Assembly (NCBI GenBank): GCA_028284925.1
Contig: JANQQT010000306.1
Location: 1 to 41,794 of the forward strand
Direction: 5' to 3'
Length of the DNA: 41,794 nucleotides
From: Phycisphaeraceae bacterium
GTDB lineage: Bacteria > Planctomycetota > Phycisphaerae > Phycisphaerales > Zrk34
Of this stretch, positions 33,388 through 40,719 are shown one piece after another. Under the pieces are notes generated by a model. The model did not search any database and was not told the DNA's origin. It was given only the letters and a program-made list of their open reading frames with translations. Within the stretch, counting starts at the first letter, position 1, and each line of letters starts with the position of its first letter. The position numbers were made by a program, and so were the translations under genes.

Positions 33388-34248
33388 TTGAGCATCTTTA
33401 CACGAATTTTTGTGTTCTTGGTCATGATCCTCGCCGTTATCGCGGCAATCCTTACCATGGTCTACACCAAGAATCAGGATAACTACAAGCAAAAATACCG
33501 CCAGGAACTCGCAAGACGCGCTGTCGCCGAACTCAACGAAGGCGGCCGCGAGCTCGACCTCCAGACCAGGATCCAGGAGCAGGTAGGCCAGATCGAATCA
33601 CGCGACGCCATCATCCGCACCCTCAATTCCGACAAGGATACCCTCCTCTCCTCGATCAACGCTCTCAACATCACCATCGCCGAGGAAAAGGCCAAGAACG
33701 ACGCAAGCGAAGCCCGCTTCACCCAGCTTACCACCACCAATCAGCGTCTCTCCGGTACCAACACCGCCCTTTCAAACGAAATCAAACAACGCCGTGCAAA
33801 CGAGTTGAGGCTCGAAAAGAAAAACGCCGAACTCGTAACCACACTTCGCGATCGCGATACCCAGGTCGACACCTACGATGCTCAGGTCCGCCTCCTTCAG
33901 GATCAGGTCAAGGATCAGGAAGCCCGCATCGAAGAACTCACCGAGAAACTCGCCAAAGCCCCTAAACCTTCCGATAGCTCCACCCAGGTAGCCGTCCAGC
34001 CTAAGGTACTCATTCAGGGTCAGGTCACCAGCGTCACCAAGATCAATAAGGAAGTCTTCATCGCCATCAACGTTGGCCGAAATGATAAGGTCACCAAGGG
34101 AACAAGGTTCGTCATCCACAAGGGCGATGTCTACCTCGGGACCGCCGAAATTATGGAAGTCGACGACAACACCTCCGCCGGTCGCGTCATCATCGAACAA
34201 GGCCAGATCGCCCAGGGCGCCTCCGTCCTCTCAGGCGGCCTTCCCTGA
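33388..34248 (+). CDS. Membrane-anchored coiled-coil protein upstream of the mre genes
   Basis: The 286-residue product starts at TTG 33388, set by CGGAGG 7 nt upstream. It has one N-terminal membrane segment (IFVFLVMILAVIAAILTMVY), a long coiled coil (about residues 30-195), a short Pro/Ser hinge (KAPKPSDSSTQVAVQPK) and a C-terminal beta domain (VLIQGQVTSVTKINKEVFIA, NVGRNDKVTKGTRFVIHKGD, GRVIIEQGQIAQGASVL). The plan recalls MreC: one membrane anchor, a coiled coil and a beta domain exposed to the periplasm. No close family is recognised. Its place before mreBCD suggests a part in cell-wall or shape control. Confidence 0.78.
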   Translation: MSIFTRIFVFLVMILAVIAAILTMVYTKNQDNYKQKYRQELARRAVAELNEGGRELDLQTRIQEQVGQIESRDAIIRTLNSDKDTLLSSINALNITIAEEKAKNDASEARFTQLTTTNQRLSGTNTALSNEIKQRRANELRLEKKNAELVTTLRDRDTQVDTYDAQVRLLQDQVKDQEARIEELTEKLAKAPKPSDSSTQVAVQPKVLIQGQVTSVTKINKEVFIAINVGRNDKVTKGTRFVIHKGDVYLGTAEIMEVDDNTSAGRVIIEQGQIAQGASVLSGGLP

Positions 34249-34318
34249 TCCGCTTCGCTTATTTACCACAACGTCTTTCTCAACATAGACCCAAACGGAT
34301 TGTCCTCGGAGTAACACC

Positions 34319-34519
34319 ATGAGTCGCGCACCCTCAGGCCCCGAAACCATCAAAAGACGACCAACCAACAACGTCTACACCGTTATGGTCATGGTCGCTT
34401 TCGTCGCCCTCGCCGTCACCGTCGGATGGCTCTGGATGACCAACGTCGAACTCACCGGCGACGAGCAACCCGCCGAAGGAAACAAGAACCCCTTCTTCGT
34501 CCTTCCCGCCAACGATTAA
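34319..34519 (+). CDS. Small single-pass membrane protein
   Basis: The 66-residue product has a basic N-terminus (KRRPTNN), one membrane segment (VYTVMVMVAFVALAVTVGWLWM) and an acidic C-terminal tail ending FVLPAND. GGAG lies about 8 nt before ATG 34319. It comes 70 nt after the coiled-coil gene and is followed by a terminator, so the two probably form one transcript. No family is recognised; a small partner of the coiled-coil protein is a reasonable guess. Confidence 0.72.
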   Translation: MSRAPSGPETIKRRPTNNVYTVMVMVAFVALAVTVGWLWMTNVELTGDEQPAEGNKNPFFVLPAND

Positions 34520-34549
34520 CAGGTTGACTTGAACCAACTATCTGCCCTC

Positions 34550-34605
34550 GGCCGTCCGCGCCGCCGCCCGCAACCCGGGCCGACAACGCGGACGCCCGTT
34601 TTTCT
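34550..34605 (+). terminator. Probable terminator between the small membrane protein and mreB
   Basis: GGCCGTCCGCG (34550-34560) pairs with CGCGGACGCC (34587-34596) with one bulged C, enclosing a GC-rich loop of about 26 nt, and is followed by CCGTTTTTCTTT-like sequence. It separates the coiled-coil unit from mreBCD. Confidence 0.65.
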
Positions 34606-34816
34606 TTAAAGACCATTTCCCAAATCCCCTTCGGCATAACCTGTCAATTCCACCCTCTTGGCTACGATTCACCTCACAAGGGTTTGCAGTTCGCCACATT
34701 AAAGGTATCATTCAAAAGTTGTACCTCCCTGTGCTCATATTACGCGCACCTCGGAGACTGACTCACTCGCATTTACCGTCCGCTATGCGTCAAAGCGGGC
34801 CGAAGGGCATAACGCC
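34606..34816 (+). promoter_or_regulatory. mreB upstream region with a candidate promoter
   Basis: TTGCAG (34684-34689) and TATCAT (34706-34711) are 16 bp apart, giving a leader of about 100 nt. The -10 is five of six, the -35 three of six. No open frame with a ribosome site is present in this region. Confidence 0.4.
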
Positions 34817-35869
34817 TTGTTTCTAGATCGACTCTTAGGATGGTTCAGCGTCGATATGGGCATCGACCTCGGCACTTGTAATACGCTTGTCTGCGTGCGC
34901 GGCGAAGGAATCATCCTCAACGAACCCTCCGTCGTCGCCGTCTGGAAAAACACCAACAAGGTCGTTCACAACGGTCAGGCCGTCGGCGCCGTCGCCAAGG
35001 AAATGCTCGGCAAAACACCAGGCTCCATCACCGCCATCCGACCCCTCAAAGACGGCGTCATCTCCGACTTCGAGATCACCGAAGCCATGCTCTCCTACTT
35101 CATCAGAAAAGTCACCGGAAGAAGCAGGTTCATAGGCCCGCGCGTCGTCATCTCCATCCCCTCAGGCATCACCGCCGTCGAAAAACGCGCCGTCTTCGAC
35201 TCCGCCGAACGCGCCGGCGCACGAAAAGTCTACCTCGTCGAAGAACCCATGGCCGCCGGACTCGGCGCACACCTCCCCATCGCCGAGGCAACCGCCTCCA
35301 TGATCGTCGACATCGGCGGCGGCACGACCGAAGTCGCCATCATGTCCCTCGCTGACATCGCCGAATGCACCTCCGTGCGCGTCGCCGGCGATGAAATGGA
35401 CGAAGCCATCATCAACCACATGAAAAAAACCTACAACCTCATGATCGGCGAACAGACCGCCGAACGAATCAAGATCGAAATCGGCTCCGCCGCACCCATG
35501 ACCGAGGAAACCACCATGGAAGTGCGCGGCCGAGACATGATCTCAGGCCTCCCACGAAAGACCGTCGTCACCTCAGAAGAAATCCGTGAAGCCCTTCAGA
35601 AACCCGTCATGGATATCATCAACACCGTCACCCGCACACTCGAACGCGCCGCACCCGAACTCGCCGCTGACCTCGTCGACAACGGCATCACCCTCGCAGG
35701 CGGCGGCTCACAACTCAGGGGCTTCCCCACCGTCATGACCAACATCACAGGCCTCGACACCACCATCGCCGAAGACCCCCTCACCTGCGTCGCACGTGGC
35801 ACAAGCATCTACCTCGAAAACATCGAAAAACTCAAGGACATGCTCGAATCAGACCATCATGAACTCTAG
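34817..35869 (+). CDS. mreB: Rod shape-determining protein MreB
   Basis: MreB is the bacterial actin that directs lateral wall synthesis. The 350-residue product has phosphate-1 motif GIDLGTCNTLVCV, EPSVVAVWKN, phosphate-2 motif IVDIGGGTTEVAI and the adenosine motif GITLAGGGSQLRG. RPLKDGVISDF and RVVISIPSGITAVEKRAV are typical. TTG 34817 is chosen because its MFLDRLLGWFSVDMGIDLG aligns with the usual MreB N-terminus, including the amphipathic membrane-binding stretch; ATG 34856 would remove it. GAAGGG lies about 11 nt upstream. mreC and mreD follow, so the shape operon is intact at least this far. Confidence 0.96.
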   Translation: MFLDRLLGWFSVDMGIDLGTCNTLVCVRGEGIILNEPSVVAVWKNTNKVVHNGQAVGAVAKEMLGKTPGSITAIRPLKDGVISDFEITEAMLSYFIRKVTGRSRFIGPRVVISIPSGITAVEKRAVFDSAERAGARKVYLVEEPMAAGLGAHLPIAEATASMIVDIGGGTTEVAIMSLADIAECTSVRVAGDEMDEAIINHMKKTYNLMIGEQTAERIKIEIGSAAPMTEETTMEVRGRDMISGLPRKTVVTSEEIREALQKPVMDIINTVTRTLERAAPELAADLVDNGITLAGGGSQLRGFPTVMTNITGLDTTIAEDPLTCVARGTSIYLENIEKLKDMLESDHHEL

Positions 35870-35973
35870 GCCGTCACACACGCCTAACCCCCAACCTTCG
35901 CGTCACCCCAATCTCCACCCCACCCGCACCAACCTCATACCGCGCATAACCAACGACACCCCGTCGCCCTCCA

Positions 35974-36837
35974 ATGCATAACCCAACGCACACATCACCA
36001 CGCTACATCATCGCATTCATCTCAATCATGCTCATCTCATCCTTCCTCCCCGCCCGCTTCGCGCCTTGGGCCGCTTACCTCTCCGATTTCACCATCACCA
36101 TCCTCAAACCCCTCAGCTCCCCAATCAACGCCGCCGGCTCCTCCCTCCGACACCACGCCCAAACCCCCATCATTTCCGAAGACGTCGACCAACTGAATAG
36201 AGAACTCCATAATAAAGAACGTGAAATCCAAAACCTCAACCGCTACATCAGGCAACTCAAGAGTTCTCTCGAAGCCGCAAACTTCATCAGCTCCAGAGAC
36301 CCCAACAAGGAATTCACCTACACCGCCGCTTCCATTACCGGTCGCAGCGCAGACCCTACCTCACCGGTCCTCCACCTCAACGTCGGCGCCAAACAATTCG
36401 TCAAACCCGATGATGTCGTCATCGCCTCCCCATACCTCGTCGGCCGCATCAAAAAAGTCGGTCCCAATAACTCAACCTTCCAACCCTTCACCGCCAGAAA
36501 AAACCTCATCACCGCCGTCGTCACACCCAACCAGCTCGAATTCAAAGACGGCTTCCGCTGCCAGTTCACCTCAGATGGCTCCGGCATCCTCTACGCCGAT
36601 ATCGACCGCAAATACACCGTCAAACAGGGTTACCTCGTCAGGCTCGACGACCCCGCCAATTTCCCCTCCGTCGTCCAGGGACTCATCGTCGGACAGGTCA
36701 CCAACGTCATCCAACTCGAAGACGCCCCCCTCAAGCAAAAAATCATCATGCAGCCCATGGTCTCCATTCGCACCCTCGGCAACGTCACCGTACTCACCCG
36801 ACCACCCGCCGATGCCAAGGACGGAGACCAACAATGA
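35974..36837 (+). CDS. mreC: Rod shape-determining protein MreC
   Basis: MreC is a bitopic membrane scaffold linking MreB to periplasmic wall enzymes. The 287-residue product has a membrane segment (YIIAFISIMLISSFLP), a coiled coil (VDQLNRELHNKEREIQNLNR and onward), then the beta-rich MreC core with VLHLNVGAKQFVKPDDVVIA, LVGRIKKVGPNNSTFQPFT and SGILYADIDRKYTVKQGYLV. It starts 104 nt after mreB without a clear ribosome site. It overlaps mreD by 4 nt (ATGA). The sequence is divergent from proteobacterial MreC but the order of parts is standard. Confidence 0.88.
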   Translation: MHNPTHTSPRYIIAFISIMLISSFLPARFAPWAAYLSDFTITILKPLSSPINAAGSSLRHHAQTPIISEDVDQLNRELHNKEREIQNLNRYIRQLKSSLEAANFISSRDPNKEFTYTAASITGRSADPTSPVLHLNVGAKQFVKPDDVVIASPYLVGRIKKVGPNNSTFQPFTARKNLITAVVTPNQLEFKDGFRCQFTSDGSGILYADIDRKYTVKQGYLVRLDDPANFPSVVQGLIVGQVTNVIQLEDAPLKQKIIMQPMVSIRTLGNVTVLTRPPADAKDGDQQ

Positions 36838-37397
36838 ACTGGCCCGTCTACGCCCTCACCGCCTACGTCCTCCTGGCATTCCAAACTGGACTCGCAGACA
36901 CCCTCGCATTCCCCTCCGAATACGCATCCGGCGGAATTCAACCCCGCTTCATCCTCATCTTCGCCATCTTCATCGGACTCTCCGCCTCAGCCACCACCGC
37001 CATCGTCTCATGCGCCATCCTCGGCTTCACCGTCGACCTCATCGCTACACGGGCAAACGGAACCGTCATCGGCCCCTATACCCTCGGCTACATCGCCGCC
37101 ACCTACCTCCTCATCCAACTCCGTCCCATGCTCTTCCGCCAACATCCGCTCACCTTCGCCCCCATGACCTTCCTTTGTGGCCTCCTCGCCCACCTCATCG
37201 TCACCGCCGTCTTCACCATTCGCTACTGGTACGACGGTCCCCCCGATTACGCACCCGTCAACGACCTCATCACCAGAACCCTCTCACTCCTATACACCGC
37301 CGCCATCGCCCTATTCTTCGCTTGGCCCATGATAAAACTTACTCCCCTTTACGGCTTCCGCATCGCTAAAACACAAGGCCCTTGGCGCAAGAACTGA
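36834..37397 (+). CDS. mreD: Rod shape-determining protein MreD
   Basis: The 187-residue product has five or six membrane segments (for example VYALTAYVLLAFQTGLADTL, PRFILIFAIFIGLSASAT, AIVSCAILGFTVDLI, LCGLLAHLIVTAVFTI and LLYTAAIALFFAWPMI). FTVDLIATRANGTVIGPYTL matches the MreD region with a conserved Asp and Gly. Assignment rests on position after mreC, the 4-nt overlap, size and topology, because MreD sequences are poorly conserved. No PBP2 (mrdA) or RodA gene follows; the next gene converges on it. Confidence 0.82.
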   Translation: MNWPVYALTAYVLLAFQTGLADTLAFPSEYASGGIQPRFILIFAIFIGLSASATTAIVSCAILGFTVDLIATRANGTVIGPYTLGYIAATYLLIQLRPMLFRQHPLTFAPMTFLCGLLAHLIVTAVFTIRYWYDGPPDYAPVNDLITRTLSLLYTAAIALFFAWPMIKLTPLYGFRIAKTQGPWRKN

Positions 37398-37427
37398 ATC
37401 CCCCCCACACCCAATACCCCCTCTACC

Positions 37428-38402
37428 TCACACCCCGGCCTTCTCCTTCCACCTCGCCCAGTGCTCCGCTTGAATCATGTGGTACTCCCCGCCCGATTCA
37501 TCAACCAGCTTCTGCATCTCCTTATGCTCCACCTGTCCGTTCACATGAATCACCACCACCTTCGCCTTCGTTTTCTTCAATACCTCAACTGTCTTCGTCA
37601 ATTCCGTTCCAAAAGGCATATCCGTCCCCACATACACCACCACATTCGCCCCCGATTTCTCAATCGCCGCCATCGCCTTACTCACATCCCCCTTGCCTTC
37701 CCAGTCAACATCTACCAGAGTCTTCTCAATCTCACTCGCTTTCATCCCGCCGCCTGCCGTCATCGCTTTCGGTACCAGAACCGCCTCATTCTCATTCCAC
37801 GCGATCACCTGCCCGCTCTGCCCGGACTCCAAAGTCCCCAACCCATACGCTGCCAAAGCCATATAAAGATACCGATGACGCCCTTCCGATCGCGTGCCGT
37901 CAAACGTCACCACCACCTTTTCACCATCACCAATCTCGATCCCAAACACATTCGCCTTACCCAACGTGAACGGATTCGCCAACTCTCCAGCCGTCTCAAC
38001 TTCGGGTTTATTCACCTCCGGCTCTTTCTTCTCCGAGGAGTTCGGCCCAAACCAGTAATACGCCAATCCACCCACACCCCCGATCGCCACAAGCGTACTT
38101 ACCACCATGATCCACATCGCCGCCATATTGGCTTCTTTCTTCGTTCGACGACGCACGGCCGGACGCTCTCGTTCCGAATCCCCGTCGATCCGCTCCAACA
38201 CAGGATCATCCGGATCCAACAACCCCGAATCACCCGGCCGCGACGGCCGACCTTCGCCTGCCACGCCACTCACCACCTCACCGTCAGGATCATGCGGAAC
38301 CGTGATCAGTGTCTTGCAATTAAAGCACCGACACACGCTTCCCCGAAACCCTTCGTCCAATTCAAGTTCAGTTTCGCAGTTTGGGCAGGTCAGATTAATC
38401 AT
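37428..38402 (-). CDS. Zinc-ribbon membrane protein with a VWA-like extracytoplasmic domain
   Basis: The 324-residue product begins with a zinc ribbon (LTCPNCETELELDEGFRGS and VCRCFNCKTLITVP), an acidic/basic linker, one membrane segment (WIMVVSTLVAIGGVGGLAYY), and a C-terminal domain of about 180 residues starting VVVTFDGTRSEGRHRYLYMA and including GGGMKASEIEKTLVDVDWEG, NVVVYVGTDMPFGTELTKTV and KAKVVVIHVNG. That resembles a von Willebrand A fold, but the opening reads VVTFDGTRS where a MIDAS would have DxSxS, so metal binding is doubtful. ATG 38402 has no ribosome site, but TATAAT on the same strand ends 8 nt upstream. Function is unknown. Confidence 0.72.
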   Translation of the reverse strand: MINLTCPNCETELELDEGFRGSVCRCFNCKTLITVPHDPDGEVVSGVAGEGRPSRPGDSGLLDPDDPVLERIDGDSERERPAVRRRTKKEANMAAMWIMVVSTLVAIGGVGGLAYYWFGPNSSEKKEPEVNKPEVETAGELANPFTLGKANVFGIEIGDGEKVVVTFDGTRSEGRHRYLYMALAAYGLGTLESGQSGQVIAWNENEAVLVPKAMTAGGGMKASEIEKTLVDVDWEGKGDVSKAMAAIEKSGANVVVYVGTDMPFGTELTKTVEVLKKTKAKVVVIHVNGQVEHKEMQKLVDESGGEYHMIQAEHWARWKEKAGV

Positions 38403-38410
38403 AAGACGCC

Positions 38411-38416
38411 ATTATA
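38411..38416 (-). promoter_or_regulatory. Perfect TATAAT just before the zinc-ribbon/VWA-like gene
   Basis: On the complement TATAAT ends 8 nt before ATG 38402, so the mRNA would have almost no leader. No good -35 is seen at 16-18 bp. Confidence 0.45.
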
Positions 38417-38455
38417 CCCCACACACACCATGCAACACCGCTCCCCCAGGGTCGA

Positions 38456-38464
38456 TGATATAAT
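38456..38464 (+). promoter_or_regulatory. Extended -10 promoter of NlpC/P60-like gene A
   Basis: TGATATAAT is a perfect extended -10 (TGnTATAAT). The surrounding CGATGATATAAT and the downstream ACATAACA recur before gene B. The start codon is 70 nt further. No -35 is clear, as expected for extended -10 promoters. Confidence 0.65.
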
Positions 38465-38533
38465 TATTACATAACACCCAAAACCCCTGCGCACAGCAGA
38501 TTCCTCAACCAACCCAACACGCGGAGCAGCACA

Positions 38534-39544
38534 ATGGGCAAAAGCACGTATCCCGGACCATGCGGCGCAGAAGATGGCGATGCCGGCTCGGTAGACACAA
38601 CCCCTGGACCCATATGTCGCACCGATAACTGGTTCGATCAGTACTGGATCGATAACTCCGATACCCCAGGCCCAATCGGCACCGATGACCGCGCCGAAGC
38701 GGAACCCTACCTCTGCGCGCCGCCCGACACCGTCGAAGCCGAACCCGGCTATACACCCTATACCCTCACACCCGCCGAATTCATGCGCCAGTACCTCTAC
38801 CTCAGTGTCCCATACTTCGATCCCAACACAGGTGAAAGACGAACCGCCTACGCCAAGATCCACCTTTACACCAACCTCGGAGCAGGCCACGCCAACAGAC
38901 ATTCAAACCTCAAAGAAAAGGACGATCTCAACGGCCTTGTCCGCTCTGCCGTCAAAAGAGGCCAACCCAAAACTCCCGTCGCCCCCGATGGCGCCCATCG
39001 CGGTCGTATCTCAAAAGCTTTTTACGGGAAAGGCCTCCCAAACGACTACACACTCGCACTCATGTACGCCATCGCATTCCAGAGAACAACCGTCGCCTCG
39101 CTTCAGGACTACGTCTACAACAACGCAATCCTCGGTATGGACTGCACCGGCTTCGTCAATAACTACCTTCGCCAAATCAACGTCATCGAAAAGGATCGCA
39201 CCATACCCACCCATCTCCAAAAAGGAAAAAAGAACAATTTGCTCCGCGAAGAGCCTTCCAAAATAAAACCCAGAGACATTCTGATCTGGAATAAATCCGA
39301 CGGCAAAGCCTCCCAACACATCGCCATCATCGACACCGTTTCCAACGGCGGAAACAAACTCCTCGTCGTCGAATCAAGCGGCACCGGCCCCAAAGTCGCC
39401 AACGGAAACATCGGTCTCGGTTCCTCCGAATACACCATTGTAAAACCCATTAAAAACACCCCGGGCGCATACCGCGTCAACCGAGGCGCCTACCGAAACA
39501 ACGGCCACTCAGACGTCTTCATCCTCGGCGTACCATCCGACTAA
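38534..39544 (+). CDS. NlpC/P60-like putative cysteine peptidase, paralogue A
   Basis: The 336-residue product has no signal peptide. Residues 1-60 are rich in Cys, Pro, Asp and Gly, with two copies of a TPGPI motif (DTTPGPICRTDNW and NSDTPGPIGTDDR). The middle carries VPYFDPNTGERR and HRGRISKAFYGKGLPNDY. The C-terminal part looks like an NlpC/P60-type fold: ILGMDCTGFVNN with candidate nucleophile Cys204, RDILIW, and ASQHIAIIDTVSNGG with candidate His262, then LLVVESSGTGP. NlpC/P60 enzymes cut peptidoglycan peptides or amide bonds, but the substrate here is unknown. GGAG lies 7-8 nt before ATG 38534. Gene B is its tandem duplicate. Confidence is good for the fold class and low for function. 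Confidence 0.78.
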   Translation: MGKSTYPGPCGAEDGDAGSVDTTPGPICRTDNWFDQYWIDNSDTPGPIGTDDRAEAEPYLCAPPDTVEAEPGYTPYTLTPAEFMRQYLYLSVPYFDPNTGERRTAYAKIHLYTNLGAGHANRHSNLKEKDDLNGLVRSAVKRGQPKTPVAPDGAHRGRISKAFYGKGLPNDYTLALMYAIAFQRTTVASLQDYVYNNAILGMDCTGFVNNYLRQINVIEKDRTIPTHLQKGKKNNLLREEPSKIKPRDILIWNKSDGKASQHIAIIDTVSNGGNKLLVVESSGTGPKVANGNIGLGSSEYTIVKPIKNTPGAYRVNRGAYRNNGHSDVFILGVPSD

Positions 39545-39590
39545 TTTCCCTCTCCCCTTTCCTTAGCCCATGCTGTTACCCGGAGTTCGA

Positions 39591-39599
39591 TGATATAAT
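39591..39599 (+). promoter_or_regulatory. Extended -10 promoter of NlpC/P60-like gene B
   Basis: TGATATAAT again, within TTCGATGATATAATAATGAC, followed by ATAACA as before gene A. It gives gene B its own promoter although it lies only 112 nt behind gene A. Confidence 0.65.
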
Positions 39600-39656
39600 A
39601 ATGACATAACATTCCTTGCCCCTTCGCACCGAAATACACCACCACGGAGCTACCCC

Positions 39657-40661
39657 ATGGGCTACAGCACATACCCAGGTGTTTGCGGCGCCGATGAAGG
39701 CGACCAGGGTGCCATCGACTCTACCCCCGGCCCCATGTGCCGCTACGACGACTGGCGCGATCAGGTCTGCGTCGATAACTCCGACACCCCGGGCCCCATC
39801 GGCACCGATGATCGCGCAGACGCCACCCCAAACCTCCCCACACCGCCCGATGCCCTCGACACAACTCCCTCCAACAACGTCCTCACACCCGTCGATTTCA
39901 TGAACCAGTTCCTCGCCCTCGATGTTCCCTACTTCGACCCCGAAACAAGCGAACGAAGATACGCCCACGCCGACATACACCTCTACACAAACCAGGGCCC
40001 AAACCACCCCACCAGACACTCAAACCTCACCGAAAAAGATAATATCAATCGCGGTGTACGACGCGCCGTCAGAGACGGTCAACCCCAGACGCCCATCACC
40101 CCCGACAACGCTCATCGCGGACGCATCTCAAAAGCATTTTACGGAAAAGGACTTCCCAACGACTACCGCCTCGCCCTCATGTACGCCATCGCATTTGGCC
40201 ATACCACCGTCGCCGCCATCCAGGACTACGTCTACACCAACGCCATACTCGGCATGGACTGCATAGGCTTCGTCAACAATTTCCTCCTCCAGATCAACGC
40301 CATCGAAAGAGAACGCACCATCCCCTCCCACCTCCAGCACGGTAGAAGACGACGCACCATCCGCGAATCACAGGCGGACATTCAACCCAACGACCTCCTC
40401 ATCTGGAACGGCGACGATGGCGAAGCCTCCAGCCACATCGCAATCATCGACACCGTCAGTAACGGAGGAACAAACCTCCTCGTCGTCGAATCCAGCGGAA
40501 CCGGACCCGTCGTCGCAAATGGAAACATCGGCCTTGGCTCCTCAAACTACACCGTCCGAAACCCCATACAAGACTCACCCGGTTCATACCGCGTCAACCG
40601 CGGCGCACTCCGAAACAACCAAAACTCCAACGTCATCATCCTCGGCGTACCATCCAACTGA
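39657..40661 (+). CDS. NlpC/P60-like putative cysteine peptidase, paralogue B
   Basis: The 334-residue product aligns end to end with paralogue A, roughly 60-65 % identical by eye. It keeps the two TPGP motifs (DSTPGPMCRYDDW and NSDTPGPIGTDDR), VPYFDPETSERR, HRGRISKAFYGKGLPNDY, Cys202 in LGMDCIGFVNN and His260 in ASSHIAIIDTVSNGG. The residue after the Cys is Ile in B and Thr in A, where classical NlpC/P60 has Ser. The least similar parts are residues about 60-75 and the basic stretch HGRRRRTIRESQ (HLQKGKKNNLLRE in A). GGAG precedes ATG 39657. There is no signal peptide or membrane segment. Conservation of the catalytic pair in both copies suggests both are active. Confidence 0.78.
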   Translation: MGYSTYPGVCGADEGDQGAIDSTPGPMCRYDDWRDQVCVDNSDTPGPIGTDDRADATPNLPTPPDALDTTPSNNVLTPVDFMNQFLALDVPYFDPETSERRYAHADIHLYTNQGPNHPTRHSNLTEKDNINRGVRRAVRDGQPQTPITPDNAHRGRISKAFYGKGLPNDYRLALMYAIAFGHTTVAAIQDYVYTNAILGMDCIGFVNNFLLQINAIERERTIPSHLQHGRRRRTIRESQADIQPNDLLIWNGDDGEASSHIAIIDTVSNGGTNLLVVESSGTGPVVANGNIGLGSSNYTVRNPIQDSPGSYRVNRGALRNNQNSNVIILGVPSN

Positions 40662-40719
40662 TCTCCTTCCCCCGCTTTCCATTTCTCCTACCTGTCTCTA
40701 TTCATCCCAATAAGATAAA

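Larger units (their letters stand above)
38452..40661 (+). repeat. Tandem gene duplication including promoter
   Basis: Unit A (about 38452-39544) and unit B (about 39587-40661) each hold an extended -10 promoter, a short leader, a GGAG ribosome site and a gene of about 335 codons. Similarity includes the promoter core CGATGATATAAT. The DNA has diverged clearly between copies, so it is not a recent event. Confidence 0.8.

Noticed and set aside
37461-38474. 337-codon + strand open frame opposite the zinc-ribbon/VWA gene
   Set aside because: Arg/His/Leu-rich product without motifs, while the opposite strand has zinc-ribbon CxxC pairs and a membrane segment.
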